Positions 23,961 to 32,913 of a DNA stretch of 64,000 nucleotides are shown piece after piece. Origin of the DNA: CAZKHG01 sp964552655. GTDB lineage: Bacteria > Bacteroidota > Bacteroidia > Bacteroidales > Tenuifilaceae. A program made the position numbers and the translations under genes. The stretch lies in NCBI GenBank assembly GCA_964552655.1, contig CAZKHG010000014.1, forward strand, positions 1-64,000. Direction: 5' to 3'. Position 1 is the stretch's first letter. Every line of letters starts with the position of its first letter. The notes under the pieces were generated by a model. The model did no database searches, was not told the DNA's origin, and saw only the letters and a list, made by a program, of their open reading frames with translations.

Positions 23961-25454
23961 TTACAACAGATCGCTGAATTTTATTCCAAAACACCCATCA
24001 CCACTATATTTAACGGCTTTGTTGTAATCTATCTTTTTGGTTTTTAACCCCCGGCAACCACAATCGGCTGGTTTGGGGTTTTTACGATCCTTTTTCTTAT
24101 CGTGACAACCTATTATGAAATTAAACCCAAACCTAAGGTTTGCATTACGAGCGGATTCCGGTTTAAAGAAGAGCATGATATTATCGCTCATCATAAAAAA
24201 CTGGAACTGCTCACCACCCCACCCAAAGCCTAGACCAAGGTTCAGAAAGGATCCATTCATTATAGAATAATTGAAAGCCAACGAAGATCCCTGTTTGCTA
24301 GAAGCCATGGCTGAAAGAGTTAATCCGAATATCGGACGCCCCGGGTAGAACTCAACCCTAGATTGTGCACCGGCTCTAATATTTCCCCAAACCGGATAGG
24401 TACCTCCAAAGTAAATCCTGGGGTTTAGGAAGGAGATAAACCCTTTCCTGGTATAGGTGAACCTCATCTGGTTTCTTATTGAGTCTGTCATCTCGGTTAT
24501 ATAAGCATCGGCATTATCTATATCATTGGTTGTTGCTTCACGGAATACAAAATGACCATTGTTCTCGAATCGCTTTTTATTCTGGTCGTGCCACCATATC
24601 ATTCCCAGGTCAAGAATACTGCCACTCCAGGTAACGCCATACTTATCATCAGAATATATAAAACCAACGTCAGTTGCCAGGCCCTGATTCTTAAAATTAA
24701 GGAGTAGATTTAAAGGCGATATGTCCCCCAAACCTACACTATGAACATACCCGTCAGCATTTGTTGTAACATCCAACGGTAAAGCAACATCTATTTTAGG
24801 ATTCCAACTTGCATCCAGGTTGTATGTATTCTGATCAACAGACAGTTTTACTGGTTTAGGACGAGTGTACATACCAGCAAGCCCAAAAAGCACTTTTGCG
24901 TGAGCTCCTACTATCAAACCTCTCTCAAGTTTTTTTGAGTAACCAAAAGAAAATTCACGATAGTAAATAGCATTTAAGCCTGGGTTGCGGGTTTTCAATC
25001 CATCGCCTACATATTCAGTGTTTCCGGCTGTTGCCAGTTTTAATACCTTTTTTGGATAAAAAAGCTTTAGATCAACCTTTTCAGTCCAGGCAAAATTGAA
25101 ATACTGCTTCCGATCATACATAAACCCGAATGAGATTGGTGTGTAATGTATTTCGGCTGATATAAAATCACGGTAGTGCATTTTGGAGATCAACTTATCA
25201 ATATCAAGGCTTGCAGCACCCGGTGAGAAGGAGTTATATGAAAACCCGGTGGAATTCGCATTTAGGTGAATTGAGGTTAGCAAAGGCAAACCGATATACT
25301 GCCGGCAACTCAGCTGTACCGCCGGGTTGGTGAAGTTCGACTCGGGGATATTGTGCAGAAGAAATAATGTGTTATCCTGCTGGGAAAAGGAAACATTAGC
25401 AAGGTTTGCTAGGGTAAGGGTGGAAAAGTAAAATAAGGCTCCTCTGAATTTCAT
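23961..25454 (-). CDS. DUF5723-type outer-membrane beta-barrel protein
   Basis: The 497-aa protein has a signal peptide (start MKFRGALFYFSTLTLANL, cleavage near VSFSQ) and a long series of amphipathic beta strands with aromatic girdles, ending in a cysteine-rich, basic segment (CHDKKKDRKNPKPADCGC) and a short final strand. The early pattern NPAVQLSCRQYIGLPLLTSIHL is that of Bacteroidota DUF5723 proteins, which are predicted barrels of the PorV/FadL-like kind with unknown role. The ATG at 25454 is preferred to one at 25478 because it sits one base after the stop of the upstream lipoprotein gene and directly before the signal peptide. The two genes are surely co-transcribed. Confidence 0.78.
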   Translation of the reverse strand: MKFRGALFYFSTLTLANLANVSFSQQDNTLFLLHNIPESNFTNPAVQLSCRQYIGLPLLTSIHLNANSTGFSYNSFSPGAASLDIDKLISKMHYRDFISAEIHYTPISFGFMYDRKQYFNFAWTEKVDLKLFYPKKVLKLATAGNTEYVGDGLKTRNPGLNAIYYREFSFGYSKKLERGLIVGAHAKVLFGLAGMYTRPKPVKLSVDQNTYNLDASWNPKIDVALPLDVTTNADGYVHSVGLGDISPLNLLLNFKNQGLATDVGFIYSDDKYGVTWSGSILDLGMIWWHDQNKKRFENNGHFVFREATTNDIDNADAYITEMTDSIRNQMRFTYTRKGFISFLNPRIYFGGTYPVWGNIRAGAQSRVEFYPGRPIFGLTLSAMASSKQGSSLAFNYSIMNGSFLNLGLGFGWGGEQFQFFMMSDNIMLFFKPESARNANLRFGFNFIIGCHDKKKDRKNPKPADCGCRGLKTKKIDYNKAVKYSGDGCFGIKFSDLL

Positions 25455-25455
25455 A

Positions 25456-26100
25456 CTAAATATCAATTTTAAAATCAACCCTTACACCAACCTGAACTTT
25501 GAGGTAATAACGATTAAAATACTGAAAGTTACTATTGTCTAAAGATTCATTTGGAAGTATTCCGGCTTCAATTACAATTCTATCTGAACTTTTAAGAATA
25601 TCTATTCTATCCCTGTTAAATTTTAAAGTATAGTTCTTAAATACCTGTTTTAACACTTTCCCGTTTTTAGTGGTAGCAGAAGAAATTGTGAAGTAGCCAT
25701 CGAGGTTGAGAGAGTCCAGCTTAGAGCCGTTTTGATCAAGAAAAAAGATTTGGGCTTTCCCGTCAACGGGAAACTGGTTCCATAAGTTCAGCTGAAATTC
25801 CATATATTCAATGGTTGAATCGCGATTGTAAGCCTCGGTTAAGTTCAATGGCAAAGTATCCTGAAAGAATACATAAGGGTAATGCGCCCAATCGGGAACA
25901 TCTTCTCCAATTTTATAAACCGGGATACCAACAGTTTGTAATGCTTTATCGAACGAAACCTGTCCTATTCCCACTGGTAATGACCATGACATTTTAAGCC
26001 GGAAACTATCAGGCATAGGCTCAAGCCCTTTGGTACAAGCAGAAAGAAATGCGATTAAAACAACTGAATAGGACCCGATATTCTTAAATTTGCTCCACAT
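25456..26100 (-). CDS. Lipoprotein of unknown function, paired with the DUF5723 barrel
   Basis: I do not recognise a family for this 214-aa product. It has a lipoprotein signal peptide with lipobox LSAC (Cys22), and the mature part is mostly predicted beta strands with conserved-looking aromatic positions (WAHYPYVFFQDTLPLNL). It starts a two-gene operon: its stop and the ATG of the DUF5723 barrel gene are separated by a single base. A lipoprotein and barrel partnership at the outer membrane is therefore likely. The product has no visible catalytic motif. Confidence 0.7.
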   Translation of the reverse strand: MWSKFKNIGSYSVVLIAFLSACTKGLEPMPDSFRLKMSWSLPVGIGQVSFDKALQTVGIPVYKIGEDVPDWAHYPYVFFQDTLPLNLTEAYNRDSTIEYMEFQLNLWNQFPVDGKAQIFFLDQNGSKLDSLNLDGYFTISSATTKNGKVLKQVFKNYTLKFNRDRIDILKSSDRIVIEAGILPNESLDNSNFQYFNRYYLKVQVGVRVDFKIDI

Positions 26101-26218
26101 ATTACTTGCTAATTAAACCTGTTGAGAAAGATAAAAAAAGTTTTGCTGAAATTAAAACCAGGTACAACTATATTTAAAAAATAATAAGAGCATATCAATT
26201 GAAATTCAAAAAAAGGAG

Positions 26219-26226
26219 TACCTTTG
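26219..26226 (+). promoter_or_regulatory. Probable -7 box of the rpsP-rimM operon
   Basis: TACCTTTG matches TAnnTTTG; transcription would begin about 35 bases before the rpsP start at 26268. Confidence 0.6.
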
Positions 26227-26267
26227 CCGGGCAAAATTTTAAGGTTGAACCAAATTAAATTTAACAA

Positions 26268-26807
26268 ATGCCTGTAAAAATTAGACTTAGCCGCCATGGT
26301 AGGAAAAGAATCCCTTTCTATCATATAGTGGTGGCTGATAGCAGGGCGCCACGGGATGGCAGATTTATTGAAAGGATTGGTTCATACAATCCGATCACTG
26401 ATCCTGCTACTATTGAACTGAACTTTGATAGTGCATTGGACTGGCTGCAAAAAGGCGCTCAACCTTCACCCACCTGTAGGGCTATCTTATCATATAAAGG
26501 TGTGATGATTAAAAAACATTTACTCGAGGGTGTTCAGAAGGGTGCAATAACCGCTGAGCAAGCCGAGGCAAAATTCCAGGCCTGGATGAGCGAAAAAGAA
26601 GCTAAGATTCAAGCCAAGAAGGATAAGATTGCCAGGGGTAAACGCGATGAAACAAAGGTACGTATTGAAGCTGAAAGCAAAATTCGCGAAGTACGTGCTC
26701 AGGAAGTCGCAAAGAAAAGAGCCGAAGCTGCTGTAAAAGAGGCTGAGGCCAAACCTGAACCCGCAGAAGGAGAAGAATCCACTGCTCCTGAAGGCGAAAA
26801 CGCATAA
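26268..26807 (+). CDS. rpsP: 30S ribosomal protein S16 with Bacteroidota-type C-terminal extension
   Basis: S16 is an assembly protein of the small subunit. The first about 80 residues are the conserved core (PVKIRLSRHGRKRIPFYHIV, ADSRAPRDGRFIERIGSYNP). The remaining about 100 residues are a lysine, glutamate and alanine-rich tail (for example KKRAEAAVKEAEAKPEPAEG) that makes this 179-aa protein twice the E. coli length. Such tails are usual in Bacteroidota and probably disordered. The gene is followed 18 bases later by rimM, the standard ribosome-maturation pairing. Confidence 0.97.
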   Translation: MPVKIRLSRHGRKRIPFYHIVVADSRAPRDGRFIERIGSYNPITDPATIELNFDSALDWLQKGAQPSPTCRAILSYKGVMIKKHLLEGVQKGAITAEQAEAKFQAWMSEKEAKIQAKKDKIARGKRDETKVRIEAESKIREVRAQEVAKKRAEAAVKEAEAKPEPAEGEESTAPEGENA

Positions 26808-26825
26808 GCTATAAAGTTATTCCCA

Positions 26826-27350
26826 ATGAGTCCAATCCAGTTCGTTGAAATTGGGACAATTCAAAGGACTCATGGTATCAACGGCGAGCTCCAGGTACAA
26901 TGGAGTAGCGAATTTGACCTAAGTGAAAATTTCCCGGAATCGGTATTCATCGAAATAGATGGAATACCGGTTCCTTTTTTTATCATATCCCATCGGGCAA
27001 AGGGTTTTGACAAAGTTATTGTTAGGCTGGAGGATATTGATGATGTTGAAACCGCCTCAACGCTTGAAAACCTTAAAATTCTTTTACCCAAAACCGATAT
27101 TGTTGAAATACGAGATTTGCTTTTAGAAGACCTGATTGGTTTCACCCTATTAAACGAACAAAAAGAGATAATTGGCAAAATATCCGACCTGCAGGAATAT
27201 CAATCCAACCCAGTATTCACGGTTATCCATTCAAGCAATGCAGAACTGCTTATACCTGCAGCAGAAGACCTGATTGTTGAGGTGAATGAAGCAACTCAAA
27301 CCGTGGTAATGCACATCCCAGATGGATTGCTTGAGTTATACCTCGAATAG
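26826..27350 (+). CDS. rimM: 16S rRNA processing protein RimM
   Basis: RimM assists maturation of the 30S head by binding S19 and 16S rRNA. The 174-aa protein has the RimM N-domain (VEIGTIQRTHGINGELQVQW, then ENLKILLPKTDI) and the PRC-barrel C-domain (LIGFTLLNEQKEIIGKISDL to LIPAAEDLIVEVNEATQTV). It forms an operon with rpsP. Its last 15 bases overlap the end of the convergent thioesterase gene, so no terminator lies between them. Confidence 0.95.
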   Translation: MSPIQFVEIGTIQRTHGINGELQVQWSSEFDLSENFPESVFIEIDGIPVPFFIISHRAKGFDKVIVRLEDIDDVETASTLENLKILLPKTDIVEIRDLLLEDLIGFTLLNEQKEIIGKISDLQEYQSNPVFTVIHSSNAELLIPAAEDLIVEVNEATQTVVMHIPDGLLELYLE

Positions 27351-27779
27351 AATATCCTTTTCAAAAGCCTTAATCCTGTTTCGCCATTTCTCTGGTACCT
27401 GAATACTCTCACCTCTGTTATTGCTGAAACCAACCATTACAGATTTGCTAGTAGCACAAATATTACCTGTAGTACGGTCAAAAATATCCTGAACCATTTT
27501 AAGGCTCTTGTTGCCAAGCTGAACAACCTTACTACGAACAACAATATCATCGTATTGGAACACAGGGTTGATAAAATCAATCGCGATACTCACGAGGATA
27601 AGTCCTTCCTCCTCCCAATCCATCTGTTCCTCCAAAACCTGGTTGAAATAGGCCATTTTGCCTATATCAAAGTATTGCTGATAAACGGAGTTGGTCACAT
27701 GCCCAAGTTTATCAATATCGTTAAATCTTATTTGAACAGGTGCTGAATGGAAAAAGTTAGCTGATTCTGGATTTTTCAT
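27336..27779 (-). CDS. Acyl-CoA thioesterase of the 4HBT hotdog family
   Basis: The 147-aa protein has the hotdog-fold pattern of 4-hydroxybenzoyl-CoA thioesterase relatives: VQIRFNDIDKLGHVTNSVYQQYFDIG carries the asparagine/aspartate-containing active loop and helix, followed by VSIAIDFINPVFQYDDIVVRSKV. These enzymes hydrolyse acyl-CoA thioesters; the acyl group cannot be predicted. Its start lies 23 bases inside the 3' end of the CapD-type gene upstream, so the two are probably translated from one message although their roles look unrelated. Its end overlaps convergent rimM by 15 bases. Confidence 0.87.
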   Translation of the reverse strand: MKNPESANFFHSAPVQIRFNDIDKLGHVTNSVYQQYFDIGKMAYFNQVLEEQMDWEEEGLILVSIAIDFINPVFQYDDIVVRSKVVQLGNKSLKMVQDIFDRTTGNICATSKSVMVGFSNNRGESIQVPEKWRNRIKAFEKDILFEV

Positions 27780-29661
27780 TTACCGTGAACTTTCTGTTAC
27801 GGTCGAGCTCCTCATAAATGGAGTTTTGACTTATAAATTCGGGTACAATTTCCTTCATCAACCCAACAAGGGCGAAGTTGTTGTGCGAGGGTAAAGTCTC
27901 AATCAGATGGTTGATCTGGGCAAAAACTTTATCATTGTTGTACTCGCGTACCTTCGCAATCATTATCTGTGAGTGATAGGTAGGTATGGTGTTTTCCTTG
28001 GTGTTGAGCAGCTCCTCGTAAAGTTTTTCTCCGGGGCGTAACCCGGTAAAGTTGATCTGGATATCGCGTCCAAGGTTCAATCCCGATAGCTTTATCATCT
28101 TTTTGGCTAAATCAAGGATTTTAACCGATTTACCCATATCGAATATAAAAATCTCGCCGCCCTGCCCCATAGCGCCAGCTTCCAGAACCAGCTGGCAAGC
28201 TTCGGGAATTGTCATAAAATATCGGGTAACTTCAGGGTGTGTAATGGTTACCGGACCACCTTTTTCAATCTGTTGCCTAAACCTTGGGATAACCGAACCA
28301 TTTGAGCCTAACACATTGCCAAAACGTGTGGTTATGAATCGCGTAGCAGATGTTTTGTTCAGGGTTTGAGTGTATATCTCAGAAATTCGTTTACTTGCTC
28401 CCATTATATTGGTTGGGTTAACTGCCTTATCGGTAGAAACCATAACAAATTTTGAAACACCAAACTCAACTGCAATATCAGCCACTGTTTTTGTACCAAA
28501 AACATTATTAAAAACAGCTTCAGTGGGGTTATTCTCCATCATGGGGACATGCTTATAGGCTGCTGCATGGTAAACTATGGAAGGTTTGAAAACCTCAAAT
28601 ATTTTCCTAACCCTGTAGGGGTTGGTCATGCTGCCTATCACCACCTCGAAATCGAAAAAGTGGAACGATTCTTTAAGTTCAAGATCCAAGTTGTAAAGGG
28701 GTGTTTCAGCGCTATCAAACAGGATAATTTTTTTTGGGGAAAACCTGGAAATCTGCCGAACCATTTCGCTACCAATTGAACCTGCAGCGCCAGTTACCAA
28801 TACAACCCGTCCTTTAATATCAGACTGGATTCTTTTTTTATCAAGGACAATTGGCGGTCGTTCAAGTAAATCCTCAATCTTAATGCTTTTAATCTGGTTA
28901 AAGCTGAGTTCCCCGTTAATCCAAGTATTAACATCGGGAACGGTTAAGACCTTAACATCATAGTTTAAGCACTTTTCAACCAGCTTGTTTTTTTTAGCCG
29001 GGTCGATATTCTTTTTTGCGATGATTAACCTCGAAACCTTGTATTTCTGCATCAGGTAATCGAGCTTATCGGTATTAAAGATGGTTACCCCCTCGAGCTT
29101 TTTCCCTTCATTTTTATTGTATGGATCGATAAACCCAATGACTTCGAAATTGGTACCTGCATCGCGATCAAGGGTGCGTTTGGTAACAGCAGCAAATTGT
29201 TCTGCCCCGTAAATAATGATATATTCCTTTTCTGCACCATTGGACTTAACGGTGAAATAAATTGTTTTAACCGCTAGTCGTGATCCAACCAGGGCAATGG
29301 CAGTGGCAAAATAGTCAATTATCAGGATTGAATTGGGAATAAAGAACCGCTCCTGAAAGTTGTAAACAAAAAAGTTGATTATGAAAAGCACGATGGTGCC
29401 AAACGTAACCACAATGAAAATTCGTTCAGTGTCTTTGGCGCTGGTATATCTTATGAGACCTGCGTAGGAGCGGAAAATCAAAAAGCTCAGCGCCCTGATA
29501 AACAGCAGAACCGGGACAACCAGCTTTAGGGACTGAAATTCGATGCTGCTGATTCTAAACTCAAACCTAACATAGTAAGCAAAACTAATTGAAAAAAAAC
29601 ATATCAAGACATCAATCAGGAATACGATCCAACGAGGAGTATGTTTAATGGGTACTGGCAT
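27757..29661 (-). CDS. CapD/WbpM-type membrane-anchored UDP-sugar 4,6-dehydratase
   Basis: The 634-aa protein has four N-terminal membrane helices (about 10-110), a first Rossmann-like domain (about 140-270) and a C-terminal short-chain dehydratase domain (from about 285) with the NAD site GAAGSIGSEMVRQI. Its active site has STDK and MGASK in place of the usual YxxxK. This is the WbpM/PglF layout: such enzymes convert UDP-GlcNAc or a related sugar to the 4-keto-6-deoxy intermediate used in capsule, O-antigen or protein glycans. It stands apart from the glycan cluster at 31-38 kb but may feed it. A -7 box lies about 25 bases before its start. Confidence 0.93.
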   Translation of the reverse strand: MPVPIKHTPRWIVFLIDVLICFFSISFAYYVRFEFRISSIEFQSLKLVVPVLLFIRALSFLIFRSYAGLIRYTSAKDTERIFIVVTFGTIVLFIINFFVYNFQERFFIPNSILIIDYFATAIALVGSRLAVKTIYFTVKSNGAEKEYIIIYGAEQFAAVTKRTLDRDAGTNFEVIGFIDPYNKNEGKKLEGVTIFNTDKLDYLMQKYKVSRLIIAKKNIDPAKKNKLVEKCLNYDVKVLTVPDVNTWINGELSFNQIKSIKIEDLLERPPIVLDKKRIQSDIKGRVVLVTGAAGSIGSEMVRQISRFSPKKIILFDSAETPLYNLDLELKESFHFFDFEVVIGSMTNPYRVRKIFEVFKPSIVYHAAAYKHVPMMENNPTEAVFNNVFGTKTVADIAVEFGVSKFVMVSTDKAVNPTNIMGASKRISEIYTQTLNKTSATRFITTRFGNVLGSNGSVIPRFRQQIEKGGPVTITHPEVTRYFMTIPEACQLVLEAGAMGQGGEIFIFDMGKSVKILDLAKKMIKLSGLNLGRDIQINFTGLRPGEKLYEELLNTKENTIPTYHSQIMIAKVREYNNDKVFAQINHLIETLPSHNNFALVGLMKEIVPEFISQNSIYEELDRNRKFTVNEKSRIS

Positions 29662-29683
29662 TACCTATTTCAGTTTAGGACTA

Positions 29684-29691
29684 CAAAAATA
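29684..29691 (-). promoter_or_regulatory. Probable -7 box of the CapD-type gene
   Basis: The minus strand reads TATTTTTG, a TAnnTTTG match, about 23 bases before the start at 29661. Confidence 0.5.
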
Positions 29692-29829
29692 CTAATTCAG
29701 CGCAAGGATTATACACTTAATCCAAAAATCTTTGATGTTATGCAGCGATATGGCTGTCAATCTCGTCAATATGATGTTTAAATGTAAAAAATAATAACCA
29801 ATAACTTAAAATTATTAATACCGAAAATT

Positions 29830-30543
29830 ATGAAAAAACTAGTATCAACAACCATTATTCTTATCTTAATCTCAACTCTGGGTGTTATCTCTTCATCAGC
29901 CCAGCAAAAAGAAACCAGGGATGTAAAGGATTTTACGGGGGTAAGCCTTTCAATCGCAGCTAATATATATTTAACCCAGGCAAACAGCTATAAAGTTGAA
30001 CTAGTAGCTGATGCCGATCTGCTTGAAAAGATTGAGACTGTGGTTGATGGCAATACCCTGAAGATTAAAAGGAGAAACAACCTGGACTGGAGCTGGAGCA
30101 ACAAAAAAGTGCTTGTTTATATTACCATGCCACAGGTTGAGAAGCTCTCCATTTCGGGTTCTGGTGATATAGTGGCACAAACCCCAATAAACTCAAATAG
30201 GTTGGATATGGGCATCAGCGGAAGCGGGGATATAAAGATTGAGGATTTATCGGTAAAAGCAATTGATGTTTCCATTTCAGGATCAGGGGATATCCTTTTG
30301 GCTGGAAAGAATATTTCCGAATCGGCAACCTATTCCGTAAGCGGTTCCGGCGATATTCGCGCCGAGGGTTTACAATGCAAGAAAGTTGAAGTACATGTTA
30401 GCGGATCAGGTGATGTTAGGGTTTGGGCTGTTGATGAGCTGAACTCCAAGGTTTCTGGCAGTGGAGATGTTTACTATAAGGGTCGTCCGCTGATTAACAG
30501 TAAATCTTCGGGTTCAGGAGGTTTTCATAGCCTTGGACAATAA
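29830..30543 (+). CDS. GIN-domain (DUF2807) exported beta-helix protein
   Basis: The 237-aa protein has a Sec signal peptide (cleavage near SSSAQQ) and a DUF2807 head-GIN domain. The striking feature is a repeated SGSGD turn starting at residues 109, 130, 150, 171, 191 and 209, with a last SGSGG at 227; the spacing of 18-21 residues fits the rungs of a right-handed beta-helix with glycine-serine turns aligned along one edge. The family is sometimes labelled putative auto-transporter adhesin, but no function is established and there is no outer-membrane translocator domain here. It is a single-gene unit ended by a bidirectional terminator. Confidence 0.88.
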   Translation: MKKLVSTTIILILISTLGVISSSAQQKETRDVKDFTGVSLSIAANIYLTQANSYKVELVADADLLEKIETVVDGNTLKIKRRNNLDWSWSNKKVLVYITMPQVEKLSISGSGDIVAQTPINSNRLDMGISGSGDIKIEDLSVKAIDVSISGSGDILLAGKNISESATYSVSGSGDIRAEGLQCKKVEVHVSGSGDVRVWAVDELNSKVSGSGDVYYKGRPLINSKSSGSGGFHSLGQ

Positions 30544-30563
30544 ATTGAAGCAAGAAAAAAAAT

Positions 30564-30587
30564 AAAGGGTTGGGACACCAACCCTTT
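30564..30587. terminator. Bidirectional terminator between the GIN gene and tsaC
   Basis: A 10-bp stem, AAAGGGTTGG with its complement, and GACA loop has T-rich sequence on the right and a long A-run on the left, so it works for both convergent genes. Its right side touches the last codon of tsaC. Confidence 0.85.
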
Positions 30588-30588
30588 T

Positions 30589-31158
30589 CTATTCCCTGAT
30601 AACCTTAATCTCCCCTTTTGATCCAAGCATAATAATACCCGATGGTTTGGGTGAAATTGAATCCTCGTATTCACGGGGAATTATAAGATCAACACCGTCC
30701 ATTATCTGCTTTGAAATCTCGTTAAAGGATTTGGGAAAAGGCTGACCAGAAATATTTGCCGATGTGGAAACAATTGGCTTTCGAAATCGCTCAATCAGCT
30801 TCTCGCAAAACTTATGGCGAACGACCCTGATACCAATTGTCCCATCACCTGATATGAGATTAGGCGCCAGGTTCTTAGCACCGGAGTAAATTATAGTAAG
30901 CGGTTTATCTGCTAATTCAATAAGCTCCCAGGCAATTTCGGGCATCTCAGAAATGTAGGAAGGAATCCTGCCGGGTTTATCAACCAGAATGATCATGCTT
31001 TTTGAATCTTCTCTCAGTTTGAGGTTGTAAACCCTGGAAACAGCATCAGGATTTGTTGCATCGCAACCAATGCCCCAGATTGTGTCGGTTGGGTAAAGAA
31101 TTAAGCCGCCTTGGCGGAGAACTTCAACTGCTTTTTCTAAATCCTGGTTAAGGTTCAT
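30589..31158 (-). CDS. tsaC: Threonylcarbamoyl-AMP synthase (Sua5/YrdC/YciO family)
   Basis: The enzyme makes threonylcarbamoyl-AMP from threonine, bicarbonate and ATP for the t6A modification of ANN-decoding tRNAs. The 189-aa protein is the YrdC domain alone (no Sua5 C-terminal domain). It has the conserved GGLILYPTDTIWGIGCDA start, KLREDSKSMIILV, GIRVVRH and the PIVSTSANISGQP segment. A YciO-type paralogue with another role cannot be fully excluded. It is the last gene of a minus-strand run with the TagB/F-like gene four bases upstream, an odd but possible operon of surface-glycan and tRNA genes. Confidence 0.9.
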   Translation of the reverse strand: MNLNQDLEKAVEVLRQGGLILYPTDTIWGIGCDATNPDAVSRVYNLKLREDSKSMIILVDKPGRIPSYISEMPEIAWELIELADKPLTIIYSGAKNLAPNLISGDGTIGIRVVRHKFCEKLIERFRKPIVSTSANISGQPFPKSFNEISKQIMDGVDLIIPREYEDSISPKPSGIIMLGSKGEIKVIRE

Positions 31159-31161
31159 AAT

Positions 31162-32208
31162 TTACTGTGGTTGTGGGCCAAACATTTTGTTCATCAGGTA
31201 CCTGCGGTAAATATTCAGCTTCCGCCTTTCGGGAATACCATTCAGGCCAATGTACTCTTCAACCGCTGAGATCATTCGGGCAGACGATTTGCCATCAGAA
31301 TAGGGATGATACTGCTCAATGATATTCCTTCTGGCAGCTTTAAAGGTATCGAGCGACAGCTCTTCCTTAAACGATTTCCGGAGCTGATCGGGTTTGGCTA
31401 TGTCCCTCCAGCTGATATTCGATGAATGGGAGTTAAAGGTAATCACCGGTTTGTTCAACAGCAGAAACTCGTAAACGACCGAAGAGGTATCACTAATCAT
31501 GATATCTGCCATGATCAGGTATTTCAGAATATTTCGTTCCTCTGCAACCATTACATTATGTCTGGTTGAAGCCAGCTGTTTGTATTCATTTACGACCTGA
31601 CTATCCATTAAATCATGGAATTTAATAACCAGGAAGATGTCTTCTTCATCGGCCAGCTCGAAAATTTTACTCTTTACCTCAAGCGCACAGGTGAGCGATG
31701 GTGAAAATGTGGGGGAGAAAAGTACAAGGTTTTTCTTGCTGTGCTCACGTAGCAACTCATCCCTTTCCAGAAGGTATTCGGGGTGGTTTGAGTACAAAGG
31801 GTCAAGCTTGCACCAGCCAGTTTCTTTCACCTCAAAATCCTTGTGTTTTCGAGCCAGCTTATTAAACCCGGTGGTAAAATATGGTCCTTGCGTAAGGTAG
31901 AGATCAAAGTAATTCCGAATCCTGAAGTGTCCTTTTTTCTCTCCGGCCAACCCATGAAAAATCTGAACTTTAACACCTCGCAGGTAATGTGGCACCTCAT
32001 TCCCGGGCACAAAAATAGCATCGCTTTGGAAATTGTAAATGGCGCTTATTGAATCGGTATCTTTAACCTCACCTTTGAATGGGAAGTTGCCTGCCAGCCG
32101 AAGCGGAACGTACCAGAGCACATCATGCCCTTTACGAACCAGCTCATCGTTAAGCGGTTTTAGAATACCAAAAGCGTATGGGTTAATGCAGAACAATACG
32201 GCTTTCAT
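31162..32208 (-). CDS. CDP-glycerol glycerophosphotransferase-like (TagB/TagF family) transferase
   Basis: The 348-aa protein resembles the catalytic domain of teichoic-acid TagB/TagF enzymes: VQIFHGLAGEKKGHF near the middle, LFSPTFSPSL, IKFHDLMD, and the C-terminal SDTSSVVYEFLLLNKPVI nucleotide-binding loop. In a Gram-negative setting, relatives add phosphoglycerol or a similar group to lipopolysaccharide or capsule. A nucleotidyltransferase gene lies 9 bases upstream and could make the CDP-activated donor. The predicted location is the cytoplasmic face of the inner membrane. The family is clear; the substrate is inferred. Confidence 0.82.
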   Translation of the reverse strand: MKAVLFCINPYAFGILKPLNDELVRKGHDVLWYVPLRLAGNFPFKGEVKDTDSISAIYNFQSDAIFVPGNEVPHYLRGVKVQIFHGLAGEKKGHFRIRNYFDLYLTQGPYFTTGFNKLARKHKDFEVKETGWCKLDPLYSNHPEYLLERDELLREHSKKNLVLFSPTFSPSLTCALEVKSKIFELADEEDIFLVIKFHDLMDSQVVNEYKQLASTRHNVMVAEERNILKYLIMADIMISDTSSVVYEFLLLNKPVITFNSHSSNISWRDIAKPDQLRKSFKEELSLDTFKAARRNIIEQYHPYSDGKSSARMISAVEEYIGLNGIPERRKLNIYRRYLMNKMFGPQPQ

Positions 32209-32217
32209 CTTGGGATG

Positions 32218-32901
32218 CTAGAATATTTTATTGGCATTGTCCAAATCTTCCCTGAAATCAACCTCAATGCAATGGAATTTTGAAATATCTACTGCATTGA
32301 TCCTGATATTATCCTTTTGCACCGCCAGTTCCAGCCCACGTTCGAAATAGTCGTTATTCTCACATTCCTCCAGGCGATTGATAAAGGCGTTAATATCCCG
32401 GCTGCTTATAAAGTTAATGCCCACAGCCTCTCCAAGGGCATCCTTAACTTTTTTGGAAATCTCGGAGATAAACCCAGAACCATCAAGCTTGTACTTCACT
32501 TCCTCTTCGCCCACCTTGAAGTTGTTCACACAAACGAATGATGAATCCTGAACAATAAATGGTAAAAGCAGGTTAAATATACCCTTGTCGAAAACTACAT
32601 CCCCGTTGAGCCATAAGACCGGATGCTGCCTGTTTTTTTTCAAGGCTTTTAACAAGCTTTTGGATGTGTTGGTCTGGTCGTACACCTGGTTGTAAATGAA
32701 TGTCATATCCGGTGCATGCTCCATAACCAGATCTTTCTTAAAACCCACAACGATATTAATATCGTTGGGATCGAAATACGCCGAAAGATTTTTGATTTGC
32801 TGCTGCATAATCGTTTCCCCGTTTTTCAGAACTGTGAGGGGCTTAGGCAAGGGGTTGCCAAGGCGAGAACCGATACCTGCTGCAAGAATTACGATTTTCA
32901 T
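32218..32901 (-). CDS. NTP-transferase (sugar- or choline-phosphate cytidylyltransferase-like)
   Basis: The 227-aa protein is a nucleotidyltransferase of the GT-A-like fold: the P-loop-like start IVILAAGIGSRLGNPLPKPL, the NGDVVFD metal-binding strand and a C-terminal CIEVDFREDLDNAN segment. This size and the C-terminal pattern resemble LicC-type phosphocholine cytidylyltransferases and other small-molecule phosphate activators rather than longer glucose-1-phosphate enzymes. Lying between a GT2 gene and a TagB/F-like gene, it probably supplies a CDP-linked donor for a surface-glycan decoration. The exact substrate is not visible. Confidence 0.82.
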   Translation of the reverse strand: MKIVILAAGIGSRLGNPLPKPLTVLKNGETIMQQQIKNLSAYFDPNDINIVVGFKKDLVMEHAPDMTFIYNQVYDQTNTSKSLLKALKKNRQHPVLWLNGDVVFDKGIFNLLLPFIVQDSSFVCVNNFKVGEEEVKYKLDGSGFISEISKKVKDALGEAVGINFISSRDINAFINRLEECENNDYFERGLELAVQKDNIRINAVDISKFHCIEVDFREDLDNANKIF

Positions 32902-32913
32902 TTTTGTTAAGTG

